Under the pieces are notes generated by a model. That model had not been told where the DNA came from. It saw only the letters and a program-made list of their open reading frames with translations, and made no database searches. The position numbers were made by a program, and so were the translations under genes. A DNA stretch of 6,808 bases from Aquiluna sp. (lineage in GTDB: Bacteria > Actinomycetota > Actinomycetes > Actinomycetales > Microbacteriaceae), in NCBI GenBank assembly GCA_023260495.1, contig JALQVB010000052.1, forward strand, positions 1 to 6,808, read 5' to 3'. Of the stretch, positions 1 through 6,355 are shown piece after piece (positions within the stretch are counted from its first letter, which is position 1; each line of letters starts with the position of its first letter).

Positions 1-2199
1 GTATTCGCTCTGAAGTTCGAACAGCTCCTGCTGGATCTGTTCGGTTCGCTCCAGTGCGTCTCGAAAGTTTCCTTTGGGAAGCTTCGGCTCGTACTCGCTC
101 TCCTCGCCACGCTCCTCATAAACCAGGGCCGCTGCCATGGCCGCCATGCCCGCTGGATCGAGACCCTTCCAGGCCCCCTGGTTCACACACTCGGCAATCA
201 GCAGGTCGCGCTCTCCATAGATTTTGGCTAGCCGCGCACCAGCGGGGCTCACTTCAAAATCTCCGTCCTGCACAGTCAGATAGTTCAGTTGTGCCAGCAG
301 GCTGCAGATCCGGTCGAAGACCTTTGCAACCTGGCCAGTTTTACCTTCCAGCTGAGCAACTTGCTGGTCAATTTCCCGCTTCAGTTTCTGATAGCGCTCG
401 CCCCATCTGGCATGGGCCTCGCGCTCATTGCACTGGTGACAGGGGTGAGCGCGCAGTTCCTTGCGAGCTCTCCCCAGGTTGGCGTCTATGGTCCTGACTC
501 GTTTGGTTTCCCGGACATCCTTACCAACCCGGTTGCGCAATCTGGATAATTCACGTTCGAAATCGCTGATTTGGCGGCGCAGATCGGAATACTCTCGGAA
601 GTCGCCCAGGTGGCAAGCCATTGACTTTTCATACCCTGCTAGCGAGCTGTTTTTCTCGCTGATTACCTGGGCAAGACCAACCACCGAGCGGTCTGCCTGA
701 AATTGAGCAAACGAACGCTCCAGCACCTCGGTAGCGCGCGCCTTGCCGAAGGCATCAATGAGATTGACCGCCATGTTATAGGTGGGGCGGAAGCTGCTAT
801 TGAGTGGGTAGGTGCGCTTGGATGCGAGTCCAGCGACGATGTTTGGATCGAGCTGCGCCCCCCACAGCACCACAGAGTGCCCCTCGGTATCGATACCACG
901 GCGGCCCGCACGGCCGGTGAGCTGGGTGTATTCACCCGCGGTGATGTTGACCCTGGTCTCCCCGTTGTACTTGTCCAGGCGCTCCAGTACCACAGTCCGA
1001 GCCGGCATGTTGATTCCGAGGGCAAGGGTCTCGGTGGCAAATACAACCTTGACCAGCTTGCGAAGAAACAGCTCCTCAACAACTTCTTTGAAGGCCGGTA
1101 ACATGCCGGCATGGTGGGCGGCATAGCCGCGCTCAAGAGATTCCAGCCAATCAAAATAGCCAAGTGTGTCCAAGTCTTCATCTGCAATAGAGGAGCACCT
1201 AGCCTCAACCAGCTTTCTGATTTCCTGCTGTTCGTCCTTTGTCGTCAGCCTCAGTCCAGAACGGCGACAGTTGGTGACAGCATTCTCGCAACCGACTCGG
1301 GAAAAGATAAAGAAAATTGCTGGCAGCAGCCCAAGGTCATCGAGCTTGTCCACCACCTCAGGCTTGTCCAGCCTTGGAAAGCGGCTGAACTGTTTTTGCT
1401 GCGGCCCCTTAGCACTGAACTTCCCTCGGGTGCGCATGGGGGTCCGGGCTCTTGCCTGGTGCTTTTGAAGCAGTTCGGGATTCACCCGCATCTGGTTGGA
1501 TCCAGTTTCAAAGAGCTCCAGCAGTTCGTCGCCAAACAGGACATGCTGGTGCAGCGGCACCGGGCGGATCTCGGAAACGATGACCTCGGTGTTACCCCGC
1601 ACTTCCGCCAACCAAGCACCAAATTCCTCGGCGTTTGAAACCGTTGCCGACAGCGAGATCACCCTCACGTCCTTTGGCAGATGAAGGATTACTTCCTCCC
1701 AGACAGCACCGCGGAATCGATCTGCCAGATAGTGCACCTCGTCCATTACTACAAAGCCAAGGTCCCTGATGCTGGATGAGGTGGCATAGATCATGTTGCG
1801 CAAGACCTCGGTGGTCATCACCACGATCTGCGCTTCGGAATTGTTGTTATTGTCTCCGGTCAGCAGGCCAACTCGTTCGTTTCCATACCGCTTCACAAGC
1901 TCTGCATATTTTTGATTTGAAAGCGCCTTGATCGGGGTGGTGTAAAAGACTTTGGAGCCCGCGGCGAGTGCCAAATGAATGGCGAACTCCCCAACAGCCG
2001 TCTTTCCCGCTCCCGTTGGAGCTGCAACCAGCACGCCCGAACCACGCTCCAGTGCCCGGCAGGCCTTTTCCTGAAAGTCATCAAGGGGAAATGCCAGTTG
2101 CGCGGCAAAGACGTCTAATTCGGGATGTTTCGTTTTGTCTTTCGCCCTGGCGTAGCGCTCAGCGGGGCTCAGCTCATTCGAGCTCGAGGTCATCATCAT
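1..2199 (-). CDS. helY: HelY, Ski2/Mtr4-like DEVH-box helicase (3' end beyond window)
   Basis: ATP-dependent superfamily 2 helicase of the Ski2/Mtr4 type, named HelY in actinobacteria; its exact RNA or DNA substrate is not settled. The reading frame is open for 733 codons to the window edge, so the C-terminal end is missing. Visible motifs, numbered from the first ATG: Q-motif glutamine 43 in FPLDDFQ; Walker A APTGAGKT 60-67 with Lys66; motif Ia TTPIKAL 87-93; DEVH 153-156; SAT 184-186; motif IV FIFSR 297-301; HHAGM 362-366; motif V FATETLALGINMPAR 387-401; motif VI QLTGRAGRRGID 426-437. A charged, partly coiled-coil stretch at about 500-640 carries HPCHQC (585-590), which I recall as typical of actinobacterial HelY. 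The DSHCT-type C-terminal domain begins near 680 and is cut. Three consecutive in-frame ATGs (2199, 2196, 2193) could start it; all lie inside the tatC 3' end. GGTGGG at 2210-2205 is 5 bases before the first, so I chose 2199, but 2193 is equally possible. Confidence 0.96.
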   Translation of the reverse strand, partial: MMMTSSSNELSPAERYARAKDKTKHPELDVFAAQLAFPLDDFQEKACRALERGSGVLVAAPTGAGKTAVGEFAIHLALAAGSKVFYTTPIKALSNQKYAELVKRYGNERVGLLTGDNNNNSEAQIVVMTTEVLRNMIYATSSSIRDLGFVVMDEVHYLADRFRGAVWEEVILHLPKDVRVISLSATVSNAEEFGAWLAEVRGNTEVIVSEIRPVPLHQHVLFGDELLELFETGSNQMRVNPELLQKHQARARTPMRTRGKFSAKGPQQKQFSRFPRLDKPEVVDKLDDLGLLPAIFFIFSRVGCENAVTNCRRSGLRLTTKDEQQEIRKLVEARCSSIADEDLDTLGYFDWLESLERGYAAHHAGMLPAFKEVVEELFLRKLVKVVFATETLALGINMPARTVVLERLDKYNGETRVNITAGEYTQLTGRAGRRGIDTEGHSVVLWGAQLDPNIVAGLASKRTYPLNSSFRPTYNMAVNLIDAFGKARATEVLERSFAQFQADRSVVGLAQVISEKNSSLAGYEKSMACHLGDFREYSDLRRQISDFERELSRLRNRVGKDVRETKRVRTIDANLGRARKELRAHPCHQCNEREAHARWGERYQKLKREIDQQVAQLEGKTGQVAKVFDRICSLLAQLNYLTVQDGDFEVSPAGARLAKIYGERDLLIAECVNQGAWKGLDPAGMAAMAAALVYEERGEESEYEPKLPKGNFRDALERTEQIQQELFELQSEY

Positions 2200-2971
2200 C
2201 CGCGCCCACCAATTTCGCCTGCTTCCTAGCTCGTCGCTTGTCATTGAGCATGGCAACGCCAACGGCGGAGAAGTAGAGCATCGTGAGCGGAATCATCATG
2301 ACCAGCATGGTCATCGGCTCGGCAACGGGTGTGGCAAGTGCGGCGATGATGGCAATCACCAAGATGGCAACGCGCCAGCCCTTGAGGATTGATTTTCCAG
2401 TGACCAGCCCGGCGAAGTTCATGAGCACTAGCACCACGGGCATCACAAAGGCGAGTCCAAATATCAGAAGAACTCGGATGGCAAACAGCACGTAGTCGGC
2501 AGCGTTAATGACGTTGGTGCTGCCCTCTGGCGTGAAGCCGATCAGTGCCACTACAAAGCCAGGAAGGTTAGACCAAGCGAGGTAGGTGCCGGCAAGGAAA
2601 AGCGGCAGAGATGAAAACATGAACCCGTAGGCATAGCGGCGCTCTTTGGTCTTTAGTCCCGGAGCCACAAAGGCCCAAAGGTTCCAAAGCCAAATCGGTG
2701 CCGTGAGGATCACGCCCAGAAATATGGACAGCTGAATCCGAAGGTCGAAGGCAGAAACAACCGTCGTGAAGTTCACCGACGCGTCGATTCCTCTTTCGTT
2801 TGCAACATCCTTCAGCGGTTGTTGCAGGATGTTGAAGACCGGATCAAACAGGAACCAACCGACTACAGTTCCCGCCACAATGAAGATGGCCGACCACGCA
2901 AGGCGGTTTTTCAGCTCCCGAAGGTGGGAGCCAAGGGTCATACGGCGCTCTTTGTCCTTGCGCCGCGCCAT
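2174..2971 (-). CDS. tatC: TatC, twin-arginine translocase receptor subunit
   Basis: Polytopic membrane protein that recognises twin-arginine signal peptides and recruits TatA to export folded proteins across the cytoplasmic membrane. At 265 residues it has a normal family length. The N-terminal family motif is present as SHLRELKNRL (15-24). The first cytoplasmic loop has LWAFVAPGLKTKERR (98-112), in which Phe101 and Glu110 match the residues known as F94 and E103 in E. coli TatC. Pro52 lies in the first periplasmic region. ATPVAEPMTM (213-222) precedes the last hydrophobic segment; the acidic site there is Glu218 where many homologues have Asp. About six hydrophobic segments are visible (near 23-42, 77-98, 113-135, 158-188, 197-213 and 219-240). 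The tail is charged, with four consecutive Asp residues (258-261). The ATG overlaps the tatA stop by one base (TAATG) and only a weak purine stretch precedes it, so translation is probably coupled to tatA. The 3' end overlaps helY. Confidence 0.98.
   Translation of the reverse strand: MARRKDKERRMTLGSHLRELKNRLAWSAIFIVAGTVVGWFLFDPVFNILQQPLKDVANERGIDASVNFTTVVSAFDLRIQLSIFLGVILTAPIWLWNLWAFVAPGLKTKERRYAYGFMFSSLPLFLAGTYLAWSNLPGFVVALIGFTPEGSTNVINAADYVLFAIRVLLIFGLAFVMPVVLVLMNFAGLVTGKSILKGWRVAILVIAIIAALATPVAEPMTMLVMMIPLTMLYFSAVGVAMLNDKRRARKQAKLVGADDDDLELE
2205..2210 (-). promoter_or_regulatory. Probable ribosome binding site for helY
   Basis: The minus strand reads GGTGGG, 5 bases before the first of three tandem ATG codons. 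It lies within the tatC coding sequence. The spacing suits the first ATG (2199) or the second (2196), and is still tolerable for the third (2193). This is the main sequence reason for placing the helY start inside tatC. Confidence 0.5.
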
Positions 2972-3162
2972 TAGTCTTGCTTCTTCTCGCTCTCGCTGGC
3001 CTCTTTGGTTACAGCCTCAGCTTCGCCGTTCTTGTTAATTTCCTTCTTGAAAATTCGCATCGACTGCGCTGCGCTCTTTGCAAGTGCGGGAAGCTTCGGT
3101 GCACCCCACAACAGCAGCACAATCGCCAGAATGATGATCCATTCCCAGCCTTGAAGTCTCAT
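2971..3162 (-). CDS. tatA: TatA, twin-arginine translocase pore-forming subunit
   Basis: Small bitopic membrane protein that assembles with TatC to form the twin-arginine export channel. It has 63 residues, which is short for the family. A hydrophobic segment (about 6-19) is followed by the hinge WGAPKLP (19-25) and the amphipathic helix up to FKKE (38-41), then a hydrophilic Lys/Glu-rich tail. The usual Phe-Gly at the hinge is Trp-Gly here (Trp19-Gly20). It lies directly upstream of tatC, as in mycobacteria. The ATG is 3 bases after the stop of the upstream small membrane protein gene, and AGAGG (minus strand, within that gene's end) gives a plausible ribosome binding site. No TatB candidate is in the window; in actinobacteria tatB is normally at another locus. 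TatA is favoured over TatB by gene order, short length and the lack of the Gly-Pro hinge typical of TatB. Confidence 0.95.
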   Translation of the reverse strand: MRLQGWEWIIILAIVLLLWGAPKLPALAKSAAQSMRIFKKEINKNGEAEAVTKEASESEKKQD

Positions 3163-3165
3163 GCT

Positions 3166-3477
3166 CTACCTCTTATCTACTTCGATGGATGAGATTCGCT
3201 CGATCAGTCTACGCTTTCGCTGCTCTGCGCGAAGCCGTCGAGCCCTTTTTAGTAGCTCACGATTGACTAACAGTTGGTCGAAATCATCCCCAGAGCTCGG
3301 TCTTGAGCGCTCGATAGTCTCCAGCTCAACCTGTTTTAGCTCATCAACCAGCGATTCTGCCCGAGCTAGCTCGAGCTTGAGCTGCTTTGCGGAAACTAGC
3401 AAGCGGTAGCCGATTAGGCCCAAGGCGTAGATGCCAGCCAAAGATACCGCTAGCACCAGCCAGCTGGTCCAAGCCAT
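3166..3477 (-). CDS. Small single-pass membrane protein with helical, basic tail; function unknown
   Basis: I do not recognise a named family. The 103-residue product has one clear N-terminal membrane segment (about 5-28, with Gly15, Gly20 and Gly23). A helical, probably coiled-coil stretch rich in Leu, Glu and Lys follows (about 30-57), then an acidic linker SSGDDFDQ (61-68) and a strongly basic helix (about 73-95, including RAEQRKRRLIERI). It has no lipobox and no TatB-type Gly-Pro hinge. The ATG directly abuts the pafC stop (TAGATG), with GGTGGGG just before it in the pafC 3' end. The gene ends 3 bases before tatA, so it is probably translated with both neighbours. My recollection is that short hypothetical genes occur at this spot in related genomes. 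It could help Tat assembly or the cell envelope, but nothing in the sequence shows this. It is very likely a real gene because the packing on both sides is exact. Confidence 0.85.
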   Translation of the reverse strand: MAWTSWLVLAVSLAGIYALGLIGYRLLVSAKQLKLELARAESLVDELKQVELETIERSRPSSGDDFDQLLVNRELLKRARRLRAEQRKRRLIERISSIEVDKR

Positions 3478-4422
3478 CTACCCCACCTTTGCTTCTCTGG
3501 TTTTGATTGCGAACGCCCGCACCAGCTCTTTTGCCTCAGCGGGTGCCAAGACTTTCACCATACCGCCATAGCGAACAATGTGCCGGGGCAGGCTCTCGAG
3601 CTGCCCGATGCGAATTTCTCCGACTAGCTTGTCGCCGCTTAGCTTTGGCTCGTTGACGGTTGGAAAATTCCAGAAAATTTCTGCTGCCTCAGGCTGCACC
3701 TCCAGTTGCACCAGATGTTCCTGGTCGGACTGGCCAAAGACCTCCTCGGGCACGGCACTGTTTCGCGCGACTTCGCTGATCGGCTGCTGCAATCTCTCAA
3801 GCTTCAGGATGCGGTCCAGGCGGAAAGAGCGCACCTGTGCGGTGAGGTGGCAGTAGCCACGCAGGTAGTGGTGCCGGCCCAGGAAGTCCAGCCGCAACGG
3901 ATCAACCACGCGCGAGGAGCGCTCTCCCAGTTGGTTCTGGTACTCGCACTCCAACGCAGTTTCAGTCTCCAAGGCCTCTTGAATCGCCTGAATCTGTCGC
4001 ACCAAGCGGCTCTCCGGAAGCTTCACTGCTGGCGCATCTCCGGTTGTGAATAGCTCACGGAGTGCGGCAATGTCGGTGTTGCCGGCAAATTGTGGCATTG
4101 CCGCCAGGTATTCAAGCCCAATGGCTAGGGCGCTGGATTGCCGGTTAGAGAGCTTTGGCGGACCCGCCAAGGTGGAGCTGCCACTGCTAAAAGAAACGTA
4201 GCCGTCGGCTAGGGCGTCGTCGTTGAGGTAGAAGTGGGTTTCACATCTGGTTAGGTCTTCACTCTGCGCGATTGCATTTACCGCACGCAGAATTGCCTTC
4301 TCGCTTACCTCAAAGATTTCACTGAGCTCAGCAACTGTTTTGTCGCCCTCGGCCAGAATCAACCCCACAATTTGCAGCGCCAGGTCGAACTGCGCTACAC
4401 CGTCCAGCTCCTGCTTAGGCAT
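3478..4422 (-). CDS. pafC: PafC, WYL-domain transcriptional regulator
   Basis: Partner of PafB. In mycobacteria PafB and PafC form a heterodimeric transcriptional activator that drives the LexA-independent DNA-damage response (recA and many repair genes). The 314-residue length fits the family. The N-terminal part (about 10-60) looks like a winged helix-turn-helix, with helices around VAELSEIFEVSEKAILRAV (30-48). The WYL domain follows at about 138-210. Its core reads RHHYLRGYC (183-191), so Tyr186-Leu187 are kept with His in place of Trp, and the RSFRLDRI motif (198-205) is intact. A C-terminal WCX-like region extends to the end. The ATG overlaps the pafB stop by 8 bases and AGGTGG lies about 9 bases upstream, which suggests coupled synthesis of the two subunits. 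Assignment rests on domain content and on its position between pafB and tatA. The name reflects proximity to the proteasome locus elsewhere, not a proteasome function. Confidence 0.94.
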   Translation of the reverse strand: MPKQELDGVAQFDLALQIVGLILAEGDKTVAELSEIFEVSEKAILRAVNAIAQSEDLTRCETHFYLNDDALADGYVSFSSGSSTLAGPPKLSNRQSSALAIGLEYLAAMPQFAGNTDIAALRELFTTGDAPAVKLPESRLVRQIQAIQEALETETALECEYQNQLGERSSRVVDPLRLDFLGRHHYLRGYCHLTAQVRSFRLDRILKLERLQQPISEVARNSAVPEEVFGQSDQEHLVQLEVQPEAAEIFWNFPTVNEPKLSGDKLVGEIRIGQLESLPRHIVRYGGMVKVLAPAEAKELVRAFAIKTREAKVG

Positions 4423-5353
4423 GAGAAATCACCACCTGCTCCAGTGCCTGCTCGATGCGCTTTGCTAGCGAGGCCGGAGAAATTACCGTCACCTCGGAAC
4501 CAAATTCCAGCAGGTCTTCGGCAAGCAGCGCCTCGTCCATGTAGTTCAGCTCCACCTCCGTGCTCTCGCCACCGAAGTGCCAGAAGGCCTCGGAGTCGGC
4601 GGCTGTGGTGAGCCGCGCAACCTGGGAGTTGGTGAAATCAATTAGGTCTGCCTCGGCAGCATCGATTTCCTCCTTGGCCACCGCCGCAAACCCTGCCCCG
4701 GTGTTCTTAACCTTGGAGATAATCCGGCGAACCAGAAAGTTCTTGATCTCGCTCGCTTCCTTGGCAAGCAGCACCCACTCCCCCTGGATCAGCCTCAGTT
4801 TCAGCGGTGCCAGCTCGCGCAGTCGCCGCGAACCATCGGGCTTGCGATACTCAAAGATCACCATTTCCTGGTTTTCAATGGCGGTAGTCAGGGGCTCAAT
4901 GGCGGCGTGGCGGGCGAGAATTCGCGGTGCGATGAAGCTCAGTTGCCGATCGACCTCGACCATGCCTCTTGACTTCAGTCGGCCAATTCCAGAACGAGCA
5001 GACTGGGCGAACTGCTGGTTGTTCCAGGCCCTGCCGGCAAGCTCCAGGATTCCCAGTTGGGCCGGGGTGAGCTGCAGCTCCTTGGGCCAGGTGAAGTCGC
5101 CCTTGGCAAGGCGATAGCGCTGGTTTTCGGCGTCTTCAAATGCATCAAAGCTGACCACCTCAAGCTGAACCCCAAGGCTCCTGAGCGCCTTCTTGTCTCG
5201 GTCAAATAGTTTTTCAAGCGCATCGGTGGACTCGACGCCCTGGTAGCCCATCACTGAGGCAAAGATGTCCTGTTTGCTAAGTCCCACTACGGGCGCAGCC
5301 AGCAGGCAGCAGGTGAGGGTAAAAAGCCGCTCGGCTGGTGACTGACTGGCCAT
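4415..5353 (-). CDS. pafB: PafB, WYL-domain transcriptional regulator
   Basis: First subunit of the PafBC DNA-damage transcription activator. It has 312 residues. The N-terminal helix-turn-helix region closely follows the PafB pattern: AERLFTLTCCLL (7-18), an MGY motif (35-37), then LEKLFDRDKKALRSLGV (46-62), a signature of the family. A middle helical region with LTPAQLGILELAGRAW (95-110) precedes the WYL domain (about 150-215). The WYL core is atypical: GEWVLLAKEA (191-200) has Trp193-Val194-Leu195, and the usual FRLDRI-type motif is NFLVRRI (205-211). A WCX-like C-terminal region follows from about 245. A strong AGGAGG precedes the ATG by 4 bases. It lies 18 bases downstream of the FKBP gene and overlaps pafC by 8 bases. 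The adjacent pair and the RDK signature make the call secure; how far its ligand site has diverged is unknown. Confidence 0.95.
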   Translation of the reverse strand: MASQSPAERLFTLTCCLLAAPVVGLSKQDIFASVMGYQGVESTDALEKLFDRDKKALRSLGVQLEVVSFDAFEDAENQRYRLAKGDFTWPKELQLTPAQLGILELAGRAWNNQQFAQSARSGIGRLKSRGMVEVDRQLSFIAPRILARHAAIEPLTTAIENQEMVIFEYRKPDGSRRLRELAPLKLRLIQGEWVLLAKEASEIKNFLVRRIISKVKNTGAGFAAVAKEEIDAAEADLIDFTNSQVARLTTAADSEAFWHFGGESTEVELNYMDEALLAEDLLEFGSEVTVISPASLAKRIEQALEQVVISHA

Positions 5354-5357
5354 TCCC

Positions 5358-5363
5358 CCTCCT
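5358..5363 (-). promoter_or_regulatory. Strong ribosome binding site of pafB
   Basis: The minus strand reads AGGAGG followed by GGGA and then ATG. It is the clearest ribosome binding site in the window and fixes the pafB start at 5353. Its first two bases lie inside the inverted repeat that spans the end of the upstream gene. Confidence 0.75.
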
Positions 5364-5375
5364 AACCTCGGTTAG
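5362..5375. repeat. Perfect 6-bp inverted repeat at the FKBP/pafB junction
   Basis: CTAACC, a 2-base TC spacer, then GGTTAG on the plus strand. On the transcript it includes the FKBP stop codon and the first bases of the pafB ribosome binding site. No T-run follows on the minus strand, so it is not a rho-independent terminator. It might form a weak hairpin that affects pafB translation, or it may be chance. Confidence 0.45.
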
Positions 5376-6337
5376 CCCTTGCCTAATACGTCTACCACAA
5401 AAATCAGGGTTGAGCCCGGAGGAATTGATCCTTGTGCGCTGTCGCCATATCCCAAATCAGGCGGAATGACGGCCACAACCTGCGAGCCAACGGTGACTCC
5501 CTCAAGGGCTTGAACAAAACCTTCAATCAACGAGGAGGAAGAGACCGTGAAGGTTGCCGGCGCGCCACGGTCCCAGGAGCTGTCGAACTGCTCACCATCC
5601 CAGGTCCAGCCGGTGTAGTGAACAACCACCTCATCATCAAGTTCGATGGCCTCACCGCCACCCTCAATCAAAACAGTGCGGCGAAACTCTGTAGGCGCAT
5701 CGCTATTTGGAATCTGAATCCCGGGCTGTCCCGCCGGAGCCAGAATCACGGTCGGCATGCCGGCCTCTGGCGTCTGGGGCTGCCCAGTTGCGCGAGGCAA
5801 GAAAGCATCCAGCACGTCAAAGATGAACAGCACTCCATCTTCTGGTGCGATGCCCAAAGACTCGATGCCGCCACCACCGTGGGCATTAGCTGGGCTGAGC
5901 AGCACCGCTACTCGGCTACCAACCTGGACACCGGTCAGTGCGGTGCAGAAGTCGGGGCTATTGCCCACCACTAGGTCCTGGTAAATGAACTGGTCGCTGG
6001 CAAAGTCGCTGGCCTGGAATTCTTCCCCAGTGCCGGAATTAAATCCGGCAAAGTGCAGGGCCACTCGCTGCCCACCGACGATCTCACCACCATTTCCCTC
6101 GATGATGACCTTGGTTTCAACGCCAGAGCCTGAAATCGGGAAGGGGAAACTGACCTCTGGCTGAGTGCCAAACTCTCCGGTCACCTCAACAAGGGCGGCA
6201 GCGGTACCCGCATCGTATGTGGAGCAGTTCAGATCTAGCTCGCTGGCAAAATCGGCATAGGTCTTAGGCCCAGCCGGTTCGCTGGCGCAACCAGCCAAAA
6301 TTAGGGCTGGAATGGCCAGCAAAGCAAATTTTTTCAA
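5372..6337 (-). CDS. Lipoprotein with two FKBP-type peptidyl-prolyl isomerase domains
   Basis: Predicted exported, membrane-anchored peptidyl-prolyl cis-trans isomerase of 321 residues. The N-terminus has two lysines, a hydrophobic core and a lipobox LAGC (14-17), so Cys17 should be lipidated. There is no twin arginine, which points to Sec export. The C-terminal FKBP domain (about 220-320) is canonical: VHYTGW (239-244), GEQFDSS (248-254), SLIEGFVQALEG (269-280), GYGD (296-299), and LIFVVDVLG (311-319). Tyr241, Phe251, Asp252, Phe263, Ile271, Tyr297 and Phe313 match the FKBP12 pocket. An earlier FKBP-like domain (about 75-180) keeps the fold pattern but lacks key residues: LHFAGF replaces VHYTG and EEFQAS replaces FDSS. 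The start is TTG. It is the first usable start after an in-frame stop (the trmI TAG, 6 codons upstream) and has GAAGGG 6 bases ahead; no ATG or GTG gives a full signal peptide. Similar FKBP genes lie beside pafB in other actinobacteria. Confidence 0.93.
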   Translation of the reverse strand: MKKFALLAIPALILAGCASEPAGPKTYADFASELDLNCSTYDAGTAAALVEVTGEFGTQPEVSFPFPISGSGVETKVIIEGNGGEIVGGQRVALHFAGFNSGTGEEFQASDFASDQFIYQDLVVGNSPDFCTALTGVQVGSRVAVLLSPANAHGGGGIESLGIAPEDGVLFIFDVLDAFLPRATGQPQTPEAGMPTVILAPAGQPGIQIPNSDAPTEFRRTVLIEGGGEAIELDDEVVVHYTGWTWDGEQFDSSWDRGAPATFTVSSSSLIEGFVQALEGVTVGSQVVAVIPPDLGYGDSAQGSIPPGSTLIFVVDVLGKG

Positions 6338-6343
6338 TTGATT

Positions 6344-6349
6344 CCCTTC
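6344..6349 (-). promoter_or_regulatory. Ribosome binding site supporting a TTG start for the FKBP lipoprotein
   Basis: The minus strand reads GAAGGG, then 6 bases, then TTG at 6337-6335. It decides the start: the frame upstream is closed by the trmI stop at 6358-6356 and contains no ATG or GTG, and the TTG gives a complete lipoprotein signal peptide. Confidence 0.6.
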
Positions 6350-6355
6350 GATTTG

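Noticed and set aside
54..497. 147-codon plus-strand open frame at the window start
   Set aside because: Pro/Arg/Ser-rich and antisense to the HelY C-terminal part, which is intact and in frame to base 1.
663..1208. 181-codon minus-strand open frame within helY
   Set aside because: It lies in another frame across conserved helicase motifs V and VI of HelY, has Ser/Arg/Pro-rich shadow composition and matches no domain.
1111..1638. 175-codon plus-strand open frame
   Set aside because: Antisense shadow of the HelY helicase core; no recognisable domain and no convincing ribosome binding site.
1837..1854. Asn-rich run (four Asn codons) in HelY as a microsatellite or slippage site
   Set aside because: Only four mixed AAT/AAC codons, in a loop after the TGD motif that varies between homologues; not a meaningful repeat.
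3166..3477. The small membrane protein as TatB
   Set aside because: It lacks the Gly-Pro hinge and the N-terminal pattern of TatB, and has a longer membrane segment followed by a coiled coil.
4560..5117. 185-codon plus-strand open frame opposite pafB
   Set aside because: Ser/Arg-rich composition typical of an antisense shadow; the minus-strand frame is clearly PafB.
5432..5974. 180-codon plus-strand open frame opposite the FKBP gene
   Set aside because: Antisense to a well-supported FKBP domain; no domain of its own.
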